DNA from: Tieghemostelium lacteum
Taxonomy: Eukaryota > Evosea > Eumycetozoa > Dictyosteliales > Raperosteliaceae
Length of the DNA: 64,000 nucleotides
Direction: 5' to 3'
Assembly (NCBI GenBank): GCA_001606155.1
Contig: LODT01000029.1
Coordinates: forward strand, 496,001 to 560,000
The notes beneath the pieces are model-generated. The model was not told the origin of the DNA and did no database searches. It saw nothing but the letters and a program-made list of their open reading frames with translations. Positions 10,401 through 19,600 of the stretch are shown here, in pieces (the first letter of the stretch is position 1; every line of letters starts with the position of its first letter). The translations under genes were made by a program, and so were the position numbers.

Positions 10401-10629
10401 TAGGTACCAAATTAGGATCATTTGATGTCGTACAAGGATATGTAGAGATTGTCTCTAATATATCAGATGTCTCTCTCATCAATGTACCATATTCACCAGC
10501 TAAAACTACAAAATGTCCAAGAATATCCTCCCAATTACTAGTAGATGTTGTAGCCAATAGATTCCTTATATCCTCTGTTTTGGCTTTTATTGCATCTAAA
10601 TTAGAATCAATATCTACATTTTGTAACAT
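7468..10629 (-). CDS. med8: Mediator complex subunit 8 (Med8-like), Gln-rich
   Basis: A single-exon protein of 1053 residues. The first 175 residues carry a Med8-like region: helical start LDAIKAKTEDIRNLL, then NWEDILGHFVVLAGEYGTL, then LVPNLLRTKLIPELE (74-88), which matches the VPxxLRTKxxPE signature of Med8. Med8 belongs to the Mediator head and contacts TBP and Med18/Med20 in other eukaryotes. The remaining ~880 residues are Gln/Asn/Pro-rich with long CAA/CAG runs, so the protein is about four times the length of human MED8. Valine- and leucine-rich open frames on the opposite strand are shadows of this tract. It diverges from the small gene at 10763. Confidence 0.75.
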   Translation of the reverse strand: MLQNVDIDSNLDAIKAKTEDIRNLLATTSTSNWEDILGHFVVLAGEYGTLMRETSDILETISTYPCTTSNDPNLVPNLLRTKLIPELENKSKENTINYMNNNNTIYDDPQPIDTLKEHVSSFNRTIDTISEDMEGRIERMNKHKISKTQTSVDTNTLRDILSATMLGSGLRNIHTPQPQPPPVVQHHHQIQNNVHIPASVVQQQQQAAQQQQQQQQQQQAAQQQQQQQQQQQQSQIHHHTPTQQNSISSPIGQVQHHTPTQPTGMVQQVPNVQQPTPGTNVQPSPISVYNTPSPSYTKPQPQHGLPLPQPQSQPIIAQHSPIPQFPITPTQQHKAINMNQTSPQQPVKTPPISQHQPPPNLIQQQTIQQQQTQPQPQTLPQQSIQQPQQQVQPSQQPNIQNIPIHQQVLLPQQIQTQVPVQQQVVPPQQQPQQVVPPQQQQQQPQQQFGFYQQTNQQQVPPQQQHQVPPQISQQQPTQQISNLQQQQHLLRQLPNQQNSQMIQQTGQINPQNVQAMNQQNPQNQQNIQLNQQMNQQIQQQQQQQQQPNQNMLQSAIKQISNIKNLIEKPQNTPLTMAALETLKQEHNKSMQVVLHWNQANPQQQFNLAQLQLQIPQHLQQPQQPQQQPQNQNIIQGQVQGQNIGVVQNFIPNQQQQQANQNMVVQGQHLNQPNQNMVQTMARSATAPNILQTNPQQNQPQYYPNQFKQQPNQPMMKQVPVVQGQINPQQGQNIVGQQQQQNPQAIVKNFMMQQPVGQNIQQGQNVQGQPMQQHIQQQPNQNIVQQQGQQQNLQQQFIQNPMMQQQNLQQQPNQNIVQQQGQQGQQGQQGQQFVQNQLLTQQYQMKMQNQAMAKPMANANYQQNTQQGQMGNVQMNPQQVMNQQNQQQRQMNPQQMGMNTLQMNPQQVMNQQNQQQQLLNQMNPQQRLQQTGMVNQQNQPNQNQQQFFNTQQQGAGMVPQQNQFINQQFQKQPQQQQQQQQQPVQQGQQNQYMQQFRQNPAAGMVPQQNQQFQQQQGGLVPQQFHMQQPQQPQQQQQFNIQGQPQQQNMWNPNQ
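9926..10028 (-). repeat. CAA/CAG trinucleotide tract (polyglutamine)
   Basis: Read on the minus strand this is the densest (CAA/CAG)n stretch of the Med8-like gene, encoding glutamine runs broken twice by Ala-Ala. Mixed codons suggest it is not a recent pure expansion. Shorter tracts continue through 7500-9550. Confidence 0.9.
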
Positions 10630-10762
10630 ATCTCAAAATTTATAATATTTAGTTTTTATCTACAGATATACACAATTCAAATTATTTAAAAATGAATTTT
10701 TTAAAACTTTTTTTTTTATTTATTTTATTTATAATTCACTGAAATCACAAAAAAAAAACAAA

Positions 10763-11045
10763 ATGGAAGAAAATAATATAGTATGTTTATATAAATGATT
10801 AGTTCAATTAGAAGATTTACTAACTATTCTGAACAAAGAATAAAAATTTAGAGGAATTAGTAGAATTTTTAAATCCACTTCACAATGAAACATCTGAAGA
10901 AAGATATCAAGTTTTATCCAATTTATCACCAACAGAATTACAAACACAATTAAAAAAACTAGGTGATATTGCATATATTATTGGATTAGAGGAACAAAAA
11001 CAATTACAAATTGGACAATTATTAGGTATACTCTCTGAAAGATAA
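10763..11045 (+). CDS. Small conserved-looking protein, function unknown
   Basis: Exons 10763-10780 (MEENNI) and 10839-11045, joined by a 58-bp phase-0 intron that starts GTATGT, contains a CTAAC branch-like site and ends AAAG. The product is 74 residues and looks wholly helical: NLEELVEFLNPLHNETSEER, LSPTELQTQLKKLGDIAYII, then LEEQKQLQIGQLLGILSER. The tiny first exon hides the gene from simple ORF finding. Codon use and correct splice phase support a real gene. I do not recognise the family. It starts 134 bp from the Med8 start on the opposite strand and may share its promoter. Confidence 0.7.
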
Positions 11046-11261
11046 AAAGTTTTAATATAATCTTCTATTTAGAATAGAATAGAAATATAGTAAAGCAGAC
11101 CTGTATTCGAGTGACATTGTCACAAAACTATTATAGCATTGGATATAGCCTTAGGATATAAAATAAATTTGATGAATGGTCACACTTTATCAGGGAATTA
11201 GGTGTATCCATCATCATAAAATTTAAAATGAACAAAAAAAACAGTTCATAAAGTAATATAT

Positions 11262-12995
11262 TTATTTTGAAAGTAAAATAAATTTAGATAAGACATTATC
11301 TGTAAATTCTTTACAGAAGTACAGTGAATAGAGATGATCAATATTTTGACTGACCGCTTGAATTAGATTTGAAATTATCAACGGTGATAGTTTAAGAGTG
11401 AGCAATGGAATGTTGATATATTTTAGGTTCTTTTGATTTAATAATTTGATTAAAATCTCTGGATTATTGGTCATGTAATACCCATTGATAAGTGAAATCT
11501 TTTCAATAGTATTATTATCTGCAATGCAATCAACAAGAGTTGTTAAATCACATTGATAGACAGCAGAAGTTGTTACAATACTCTTAATAGACTGATGCTT
11601 TAGATTAATGAGTTTGTAGAGTATTTGACTTTCAATTGGTTTATCAAATTTAATCTTTTTTAAATGGCTATTGGACATTAGAGAATCTAAGACTTTATCC
11701 ATTAAATATAAATTTGGTAGATGTATAGATTCTAACATTGGAAGATTAAGTTTTATACATTCCATTATATCTTCTGCTGAACAGTTCATAGCTTTAAATT
11801 TAACTTTTTTTAAAGTACTACCATGATATAAACTAAGTGATTGTAAAAGTGGACTTGAAACTGCTGTGATATATCTCAATGAACTTGGTCCTTTGTTCCA
11901 TAGAGAATAGATTCCAACTTCCAACCCTTCAACATGAAGTTCCTCTAGAACTTGATTATTAATTGGAATGGAAGGTTCGTCTTCAATAACCAATTTACCC
12001 CACGATATATAAAAATATTTTAAATTAACATTTACATTGATACATGTAACCAATGAATTTAATTTAAAAGTTGCTTTGTTGATTTTAACTTTTTGTAATG
12101 TAGAATTTCTACCAATGGCCGATAGTAGGGTATCATAACGATCATATTCCTCACCTGGGAATTCCCAACTTGTAACTTTAGTTATAGTATTATAGTAATA
12201 AGAACGACTGCCATTTGGTATCTTATTTTCTTTCCAACCCTCTAACATCACTTTCTTAGCCCCAACTAGATTTACAATATCCATATTCAATTCCAATAAT
12301 GATTGATGGCTATCCAATAAATCAATAATGGGTTTAGTTAATATATTTGTATACTTTAAATCCAATCTAGTTAAGTGTTTACATTTCACTAGATTATCCA
12401 GATCTGCGAGTCCAAATGAAGGGTTCCATGGTGGTAAATTTTCAATTTTTAAAAAATTCAATTTGAACTGTGAGATGGTTTCAAACATCTCTAGCATTTC
12501 AATATCACTTTTAATATTACCAGAGTTAGAAAACCTTAGTGCAATTGTAGTTAATCTAGGTAAATTGTTTATATTATCCCTTAATATTTGAGAATAGGGT
12601 TTTATCTGATCATAATTCAAATCTAAAATTAGGTGTTGAAGTGATACCAATACTGTTGTTATATTAAATGGTGTTGGTTGTTGACTTATAGTGTACTTTA
12701 CAATCATATCGGACAATTTACTTGAAAGTCCAATTTCTGTGTTTGAATTTAATTTTATACCACTTTTTTGATTTAACACTTTTAATGAATCTATTACATA
12801 TTGTTTACAAAACCAATCACTACTAACTTGAATATCTCTAACTTTTGGTAAAATCTCTTTCTTCCAACTCTTACAAACTAATGTTAACATTTCATTTATC
12901 AATTTTGCATTATTCATATAATATTCATTTTCAACATTATTATAATAGTTTAAATTTCTAATTATTTGAACTATAACATAATTTGGAAGTGTCAT
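11262..12995 (-). CDS. LRR-like protein with embedded WW domain
   Basis: A single-exon protein of 577 residues. The N-terminus (LPNYVIVQIIRNLNYYN, then LINEMLTLVCKSWKKEILPKV) fits the degenerate F-box of dictyostelid F-box/LRR-like proteins. The rest is a series of LRR-like segments (LTRLDLKYTNI, LLELNMDIVNL, LEELHVEGLEV, SLSLYHGSTLKKVKFKAM). A WW domain sits inside the array at residues 254-280: Trp254, tyrosines 266-268 in SRSYYYNTITKVTSWEFP, Trp277 and Pro280. WW domains bind Pro-rich peptides. A possible F-box plus WW would suit a ubiquitin adaptor, which is inference only. Confidence 0.75.
   Translation of the reverse strand: MTLPNYVIVQIIRNLNYYNNVENEYYMNNAKLINEMLTLVCKSWKKEILPKVRDIQVSSDWFCKQYVIDSLKVLNQKSGIKLNSNTEIGLSSKLSDMIVKYTISQQPTPFNITTVLVSLQHLILDLNYDQIKPYSQILRDNINNLPRLTTIALRFSNSGNIKSDIEMLEMFETISQFKLNFLKIENLPPWNPSFGLADLDNLVKCKHLTRLDLKYTNILTKPIIDLLDSHQSLLELNMDIVNLVGAKKVMLEGWKENKIPNGSRSYYYNTITKVTSWEFPGEEYDRYDTLLSAIGRNSTLQKVKINKATFKLNSLVTCINVNVNLKYFYISWGKLVIEDEPSIPINNQVLEELHVEGLEVGIYSLWNKGPSSLRYITAVSSPLLQSLSLYHGSTLKKVKFKAMNCSAEDIMECIKLNLPMLESIHLPNLYLMDKVLDSLMSNSHLKKIKFDKPIESQILYKLINLKHQSIKSIVTTSAVYQCDLTTLVDCIADNNTIEKISLINGYYMTNNPEILIKLLNQKNLKYINIPLLTLKLSPLIISNLIQAVSQNIDHLYSLYFCKEFTDNVLSKFILLSK
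12156..12236 (-). other. WW domain within the LRR-like protein
   Basis: Residues 254-280 read from the Trp of GWKENKIP to the Pro of SWEFP. Both signature tryptophans, the YYYN tyrosine block, the T..T before the second Trp and the closing Pro are present. LRR-like segments continue directly on both sides. Confidence 0.7.
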
Positions 12996-13444
12996 TTAAC
13001 GTTGTATGTTTCTTTAAATTATTTTAAAAAGCAATAAAAAAAAACAAATCAGATTGATTTCTTTTTTATTTCATAAATATCCAAACCATAATTTTTTTCT
13101 GAATAAATTTAACGTTTATTTATATCTAAAAATCTTATCAAACTATTTTGGGGAGATTTAGAATGTGCATAAATATCATTACCAATACATTGTTAATAAC
13201 ATCAAATCGAAGAGAACTAATAAATGTAAAGCGTCCACCAATAAGTAGTTTCGAAGTTTGACCACAAACATCGAAGTATCGGGTTGATTATCAAGTTTGA
13301 ATGAATTTGATATGACACAAAAAAAATTCCTGGAGTCTCTAATAATAGAAACACCACTAAAAACTACTAAATCCAACTTGGTGGATGCAATCACAAGACT
13401 AAAACCCCCCCTTTTGTTCCAATTTAGTTTAGTTACATTAAATT
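12996..13444. other. Intergenic region with a weak coding relic
   Basis: This spacer separates the start of the WW/LRR gene from the LINE. On the minus strand 13179-13394 gives a 71-codon frame containing LVVFSGVSIIRDSRNFF and LDNQPDTSMFVVKLRN, less AT-driven than usual spacer, so it may be an old gene fragment. It has no recognisable domain and no partner exon. Confidence 0.35.
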
Positions 13445-13469
13445 AACCTTGATTTTTTTTTTTTTTTTT
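13445..13469. repeat. Left target-site duplication of LINE
   Basis: AACCTTGA followed by 17 T. The same string recurs at 14703-14727 directly after the LINE 3' end, as expected for target-primed insertion. The T run may have lengthened in one copy (20 T on the right). Confidence 0.8.
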
Positions 13470-14702
13470 CATGATAATAATGTTAGCGAGTTCCAAGAAT
13501 GGTACATTAAACAAATCAAAAACAAAAAGATTGTCTCCGATATTCTCAGACCACAAGTGGATGCATGGGAAAACTATAGACAAGACCACGCTAGATCGAC
13601 TCCTGAACTAAGAAAGCTAAAAGACGAAATAGGTGATATCAAAATAGTAAATGGGATTAGAAATGACCACAATCAACCCATCAAGTTAAGAGATATATAC
13701 AAGAACTTGACCATCAAGAAATACAACTCTAGAGTTAGAAGGACTGATGGCCAATCCAATCTCCAACTAGACCTTAATCTACAAGGTATATTCCCTAGAA
13801 TTGCTAGAATTGTTCATCACAAAGGCAGAAACACCTTCTTTAGATTCTTTGCAAGATGTCTACCTGGCATCAATCACCAAAGAAAGAGATGCCCTCTAAA
13901 TGAATGTAGTTTAACATTCTCTGACCCATACATCCACTTTTTTTTCAACTGTAAGCTATCAACTAAACACTGTAACGAAATTGTTCCCATTGTCAACCAA
14001 CTCTCTATCAAGAAAATCCACTCTTGGAGTCTAAATGCCATAGATCTAAATCAAATCAGCCACCATGAGAAAACATTCCCAACCCTGATGGCTATAATAA
14101 TGAACCAAATGTGGAATATAATCTGTTACAACCTCTTTGAAACTGACAAATCCAATAAACCACCACCTGTAATGAACATAGCTATAATAAGAAAAGAACT
14201 ATCCGAAACAATCAACATCGCCAAATGGAAACTGCTAAAATACCTAGACTACCAATCAAGGATCAACAACTCCAATGACGATGTTAAACTTAAATTTGAA
14301 TTCAATAGAAACTGGCAAACAGTTTACAATCCTCTACCAATTCCACACAATTAAAAATAATATAATATAGAAAAAAAAAAAAAAAAAAAAATAATAATAA
14401 CAATAGTAAAATTCCAATTTGAACAACTGAAAATAAAGAAGAACTTACAAACAAGAACTAAAACAAGAAGACCCCATAAGAAGAAAACAAAAACAAGAAG
14501 AAGAACACCCACCTATAAATGCATCAATCACAACTCACAATCAAAACTCACATCACAAAAACAAAACAATCAAAACCAAGATAAATACCAGTTAACACCA
14601 ACCACAACACAATTCTAACAGATAATACCTCTCAATAAATAAACGTAATTAAGACTTTACCGTAGTACTGGCGCATTGCTAGTTACACAGGTCCAAAAAA
14701 AA
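13470..14702 (+). mobile_element. 5'-truncated non-LTR retrotransposon (LINE)
   Basis: About 1.23 kb carrying the C-terminal end of a LINE ORF2 followed by a ~350-bp 3' untranslated tail with an A run at about 14370-14390. The coding part is open from 13470 to the stop at 14352-14354. It reads FPRIARIVHHKGRNTFFRFF, then a Cys/His cluster CPLNECSLTFSDPYIHFFFNC resembling the zinc-binding knuckle (zf-RVT) C-terminal to many LINE reverse transcriptases. Reverse transcriptase and endonuclease parts are absent, as expected for 5' truncation. The terminal motif at 14664-14694 recurs at 6071-6102 and 6189-6218. Flanking duplications at 13445 and 14703 are almost identical, so the insertion is recent. 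No tRNA gene is nearby, unlike the tRNA-targeted TRE family. Confidence 0.8.
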
Positions 14703-14727
14703 AACCTTGATTTTTTTTTTTTTTTTT
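14703..14727. repeat. Right target-site duplication of LINE
   Basis: AACCTTGA plus T run repeats the 25 bp left of the element. It ends only about 13 bp before the ATG of the cysteine-synthase-like gene, so the insertion changed that gene's immediate 5' flank. Confidence 0.8.
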
Positions 14728-14740
14728 TTTATTTTTTATA

Positions 14741-15937
14741 ATGCTAAATAGTTTATGTAAATTGTGGAGTTATAACTCAGATACACCATTACAACAAAAT
14801 GAAAATACAAATTTTCATGCAGGTATAGATAATGGTATAATTGATTCAATTGGTAAAACACCATTAATTAGAATAAATAGTTTATCAGATGCAACTGGGT
14901 GTGAGGTTAGTTTTGTTTTTAGAAGGAAGATGAATAAATAATGTGAAAACATGTTTTTAATTAGTGAATAGATATTAGGTAAAGCAGAATTTATGAATCC
15001 TGGTGGTTCACCTAAAGATCGTGTAGCAAAAGAGATTATATTAGAAGGTGAAAGAAAAGGATTATTAAAGAAAGGATGCACAATTGTAGAGGCTACTGCA
15101 GGTAGTACTGGTATATCTTTAACAATGTTAGGTAAATCTAGAGGATATCAAGTGGAATTATTCATTCCTGATAATGTCAGTCAAGAGAAAGTTGATCTTC
15201 TTGAGACATTCGGAGCCAATGTAAAAATTGTACCTATTGTCGGTATGAACAATGCTAATCATTTTATGCATTGTGCCTATCAGAAATGTTTAGGTGACCC
15301 ACAATACTACTATGCCAATCAATTTGATAATTTGGCAAACTTTAATTCACATTATCTCGGAACTGCTCCTGAGATTTGGGAGCAAACAGGACAGGGTAGA
15401 AATATAGATGGATTTGTATGTGCTGCTGGTACAGGAGGTACATTAGCAGGAATTTCAAGTTACCTTAAAGAGCATTCACAAGGAAGAATACAGACTTATC
15501 TAGTAGATCCGCCTGGATCGGGTTTATACAGTTTAGTCACATTAGGTACCATTTTTGATATAAAGGATCGTTTGGTAGTTGAAAAACTAGGTCCTAGATC
15601 ATTTTATGAAGGTGTGGGTGTAAATAGAAAAACTGAGAATTTTACAAAAGCCATTTTGGATGGTGCATTTAAGGGAACTGAACAAGAGGGTGTGGATATG
15701 GCACATTATCTATTGAAACATGATGGTCTATTTCTAGGTGGATCATCAGCACTCAATTGCGCGGGAGCTGTTAAATTAGCTAGAAAACTTGGACCTGGTA
15801 AAACAATAGTAACTATGCTTTGTGATTCTGGTCATAGATATACATCTAGACTCTACAGTAAAAAATGGTTAAATGAAAATAATTTTATAGTATCTGATTC
15901 CATACAAAATCCAAAAGATCTATCATTTGTTAAATAA
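14741..15937 (+). CDS. Cysteine synthase-like PLP-dependent enzyme
   Basis: Exons 14741-14905 and 14972-15937, with a 66-bp phase-0 intron (GTTAGT...ATAG), give 376 residues. This is a fold-type II PLP enzyme of the cysteine synthase/cystathionine beta-synthase family. Visible features are IDSIGKTPLIRINSLSDATG, the PLP lysine Lys70 in NPGGSPKDRVAK, the substrate loop EATAGSTGISL and the phosphate-binding glycines AAGTGGTLAG. The block GMNNANHFMHCAY and the overall length resemble the fungal mitochondrial-type cysteine synthase 2 group rather than plant OAS-TL; this assignment is from memory. A LINE insertion ends about 13 bp upstream of the ATG, so promoter and 5' leader may lie within or beyond the element. 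Confidence 0.85.
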
Positions 15938-16691
15938 ATTTGTCTTTTTTTAGCACCAGAATGTGGCTTCAAGAAGTTCAGTAAATTTTTTATTTTTTTT
16001 ATTTTTATTCAAACCCAATTTTTTTTTTTTTTTTTTTTTTTTATTCTATCCTATTTGTCATTGGAACTTTTACGATATAGGGCGAATTTTATTGATAATA
16101 ACACACTCTCTGGTGTATTAAGAAAAACATTAATCCAATTGGTATCTGTTTAAGTTGAAAAATATAAAACACATTTCCAAAAAGTCAAAAAAAACTTGTA
16201 TAGATCGTGCTTTGGGATTTTCTAGTTATTAAGGAAAAAAACACGATTAATATATAATTTAGTTAAGCAAAAAACATAATCGGTAACCGTACTTTAAAGT
16301 CTAGTCCTCCTCTGTTCTACGTATAAAGGTACTTTTGTGTGATCTAAGTTTATAGGGTCGGTCATAAGTATAAGTAAACATAAGCTCCTGTGTTTCTGTT
16401 CTGTTCTATTTATAAAAAAAGGTCTCTTTCTCTCAAAAGGTATCTAGATAGCTCTCTTGCTTATATTTAGATTTCTGGGTTCTCTTGTGTGACAATATAT
16501 ATCTCCTAGGGTCGGTAAATATTGATATATTTATAAATAAGTCTGCTTCTGTGTTTCCACAACCAAAAAAAAAAGGGCTAATCCATTTAGAGCTATATAA
16601 TATTGAATATTTTTAAAATATATATACATTTGAATAAGTAACAATCCTTCCTTCTTCTACTTCCTATAGTAATAATAATTTAAAAGAAAAA
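15938..16691. other. Intergenic region upstream of the CCAR1-like gene
   Basis: A 754-bp spacer with a long T run at 16018-16042. From about 16270 it is less AT-rich, with CT-rich patches (TCCTCCTCTGTTC, GGTCTCTTTCTCTC) and an imperfect direct repeat listed separately. No open frame of note. It probably contains the promoter and 5' leader of the gene at 16692. Confidence 0.6.
16332..16560. repeat. Imperfect direct repeat about 150 bp apart
   Basis: Two blocks share the same ordered words. Block one, about 16332-16397, has CTTTTGTGTGA, TAGGGTCGGT, then CTCCTGTGTTTCTG. Block two, about 16482-16560, has CTCTTGTGTGA, CTAGGGTCGGTA, then GCTTCTGTGTTTCC. The 150-bp offset and position upstream of the CCAR1-like gene suggest duplicated promoter or leader elements; a decayed repeat element is the alternative. 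Confidence 0.5.
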
Positions 16692-19600
16692 ATGGATAAT
16701 TGGAATCAATCAACAATGGGAGGTGGGTATAACCAAGGTACAATGCAAAATATGAATATGTATCAGCAACAACAACAACAACAACCACCAAATCAATTTA
16801 ATCAAATGCAACAAATGCAAAATAGAACTATGTATCAACAACCACAGCAACCAAATCAGTTTAATCCACAACCAAATCAATTTAATCAAAATCAAATGCA
16901 ATTTCAACAACAAAAACAACAACAGCAACAACAGTTTAATCAAGGTCAAATGGGTGGCTACCAAAACCAATTTAGCGGTGGTAGTGTTGGAAATCAAATG
17001 AGCAATCAAAGTTTTGGACAAATGAATATTCAAGGTAATAATCAAAATAATAATATAACAAATAGTAATTCTCCAACTTATAACAACAACAATAGAATTA
17101 ACCCTAATTCTCCAACACAACAATCATCTAATATCATAGGTAATAGAATGAGTATGGGCGGTATGAATCAGATGGGTAACCAAATGACAAACCAAATGGG
17201 TAACCAAATGGGTAATCAAATAGGTAATCAAATGGGTAACCAAATGGGTAATCAAATGGGAATGGGAGGTATAGGCAACCAAATGAGTGGTATGAACCAA
17301 ATGAGTATGAATCCAATGGGCATGAATCAGATGGGTATTAATCAGATGAGTAATCAAATGGGTACTGGTGGTAATCAGAATATGTCACCAATGTCAAATC
17401 AAATGCAAATGGGTGCTATGAACATTTCAAATATGGGTAACCAAATGCCAGGTCAAATGATGGATAACTATCAGAAATCAAATCAATCCAACCAATATTC
17501 AAATAGAGATAATAGTGGGTCAAGTGGTGGTAGTTCATCTTCATCTTATAATAATAGAGGTTCAAGTGGGTCGAGTGGAAGTTCCTATTCCTCATCTTCC
17601 TCATCAAATAATATGAAATCATCGAATAATATGGGATCATCTAATAAATCATCTGGCTATTCTAGTGGTTCAAGTGGTGGTTCATCATCATCAAGTAAAC
17701 CACATAAATCATCATCAAGTGGTAGTTCTTCATCATCATCTAAAGACAGAGATAGTTATAGTTCAAGTAGTAGAGATTCATATCACCATAGATCATCTAA
17801 AGATTCAGATAGACATTCATCATCCTCTTCACACTCTGATAGAAAAGATAAAAAAGATAGTTACAGTTCAAAGAAAGATCATGATTCCCATTCATCATCC
17901 TATAAATCCAGTTCATCTAGATCTTCATCATCCAATAAGGATTCAGAATCCAGTAGTAGTAGCAGCAGTAGTTCAAAATATAATGTTAAAATTCCAAATC
18001 ATCAATTTATAACTGAGTCCTATGACTATGAATCTCTAAAGAAAATATTCCCAAAACTTCAAATTTCAGGTGACTTTAGTCGTTTGGTATCTTGTTGGAT
18101 TGAAACTACTCAACCTGGTACTGATCAGATACCATTCGCTCATCAACAAGTCCCATTTGTTATAGATAATAAGGAACTGGGTTTCGAAAGAACTGATATT
18201 GCTGAGACTTCCTTCTGTAATAAATTGAAAACTAATGGAGATGACTACTCCAATATCGAAAATAATATAAAATATAACAGTAAGGTTATGATGTACAGTC
18301 ACAATCCAACTCTCAGTCAAAACCTATCGAAACGTCTTAAATTCCTGGTAATGAAAGAGGATAAGGATATATCATGCATTGGTGGTTCTTGGGTACCTTC
18401 ACTCGATGGTGAAGATATCAATTCACCACAGACACTAATTAATACTGCTATTCGTACCGTTAAAGAATACACTCAAATTGATTTATCTTCATGTAAGAGA
18501 TGGGTAAAGTTTATGGAAGTCCATTACTATAGACCACCAACTGAAACTCATGCATTCTATCAAGAGGTTACAGTCATCTATCTCCCTGATCTAACTGATT
18601 TTCCACCAACTGATATCTCTCAAAGAACATTCCATAAACTCTTGGAAAAGAACTCATCTGAGCCACCTGTACAATTATTATCTGACGATGAAATGAAAGG
18701 GTCCATAGGTGACAATCAACAATCTAAAGAACAACAACCTGAACAACCTGAGCAACCTGAGCAGTTTTCTGATAAAGAAAAACTTAATGATGACCAAGAA
18801 CAACAACAAAAACAACAACCAAAAACACAAGAGGAAATTGAGGAAGGTGAAGAAGGTGAACAACCAAAAGACGAAGAAGATGAACCACAAAAACCACCAA
18901 AAGACAATGATGACGAGGATTTGGATAATAATAATGATGATCATCAAAAACCACCAAAAGACAATGATGTTGATCATATTGAGATTAAATCAAAAAATAG
19001 TGAATCACCTCCAACTGGTAATAGCACTTCATCTAGTAACTCTAAGATTGTTCTATCGGATACTACCAATTCAGTTCTTAAAGGTAAATTCCTTGCTGTT
19101 ACAACTCCATTCTCTGAAGGTAACAAATTCAAAGCTATGATGCTTTCACTCGATGGTCTATTGGATTATGATGAAACTGATAAGTTTGAAGGTACATTTG
19201 AAGCAAGTTTATTCTCTGAATTGTTTAATTTAATGTTGGCTAGAGATATGGGTACTCTGATTTTAAATTCCATTATTAACTATAGACCTGATGATCAACA
19301 ACCTGTATCATCAACCTCAACATCAACTGAGACAAATTCTACTGCTACCAACAATAGTGAAAAGAAAAGAAAAAGAGAGGGTGAGAATGATTCTACAAGT
19401 GTAGATGATGATAGTGATCATACCTCTGATCATCATGATGATAAGAGAGTTAAAAATGATGATGGTGCTTCTATGCAGGTTGCTTCTGGTGATGAAGGTG
19501 AAATACTTTCACCAACATCTACTAATACTACCACTAATAATAAGAATAGTGAATCATCAACTTTTTCTTCTAATGTTGAGCCAAATTATCAAGAGGCTTT

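Noticed and set aside
11090-11140. Possible tRNA near a TTCGAGT word
   Set aside because: No acceptor stem or D-arm can be paired around it; no tRNA gene was found anywhere in the window.
13470-14354. The open frame starting in poly-T as a host gene
   Set aside because: Its leading residues come from the duplicated T run, and the rest is the ORF2 end of a LINE with target-site duplications.
17174-17262. Regularly spaced repeats resembling a CRISPR-like array
   Set aside because: They are in-frame codon repeats encoding NQMG in a eukaryotic gene; there are no spacers.
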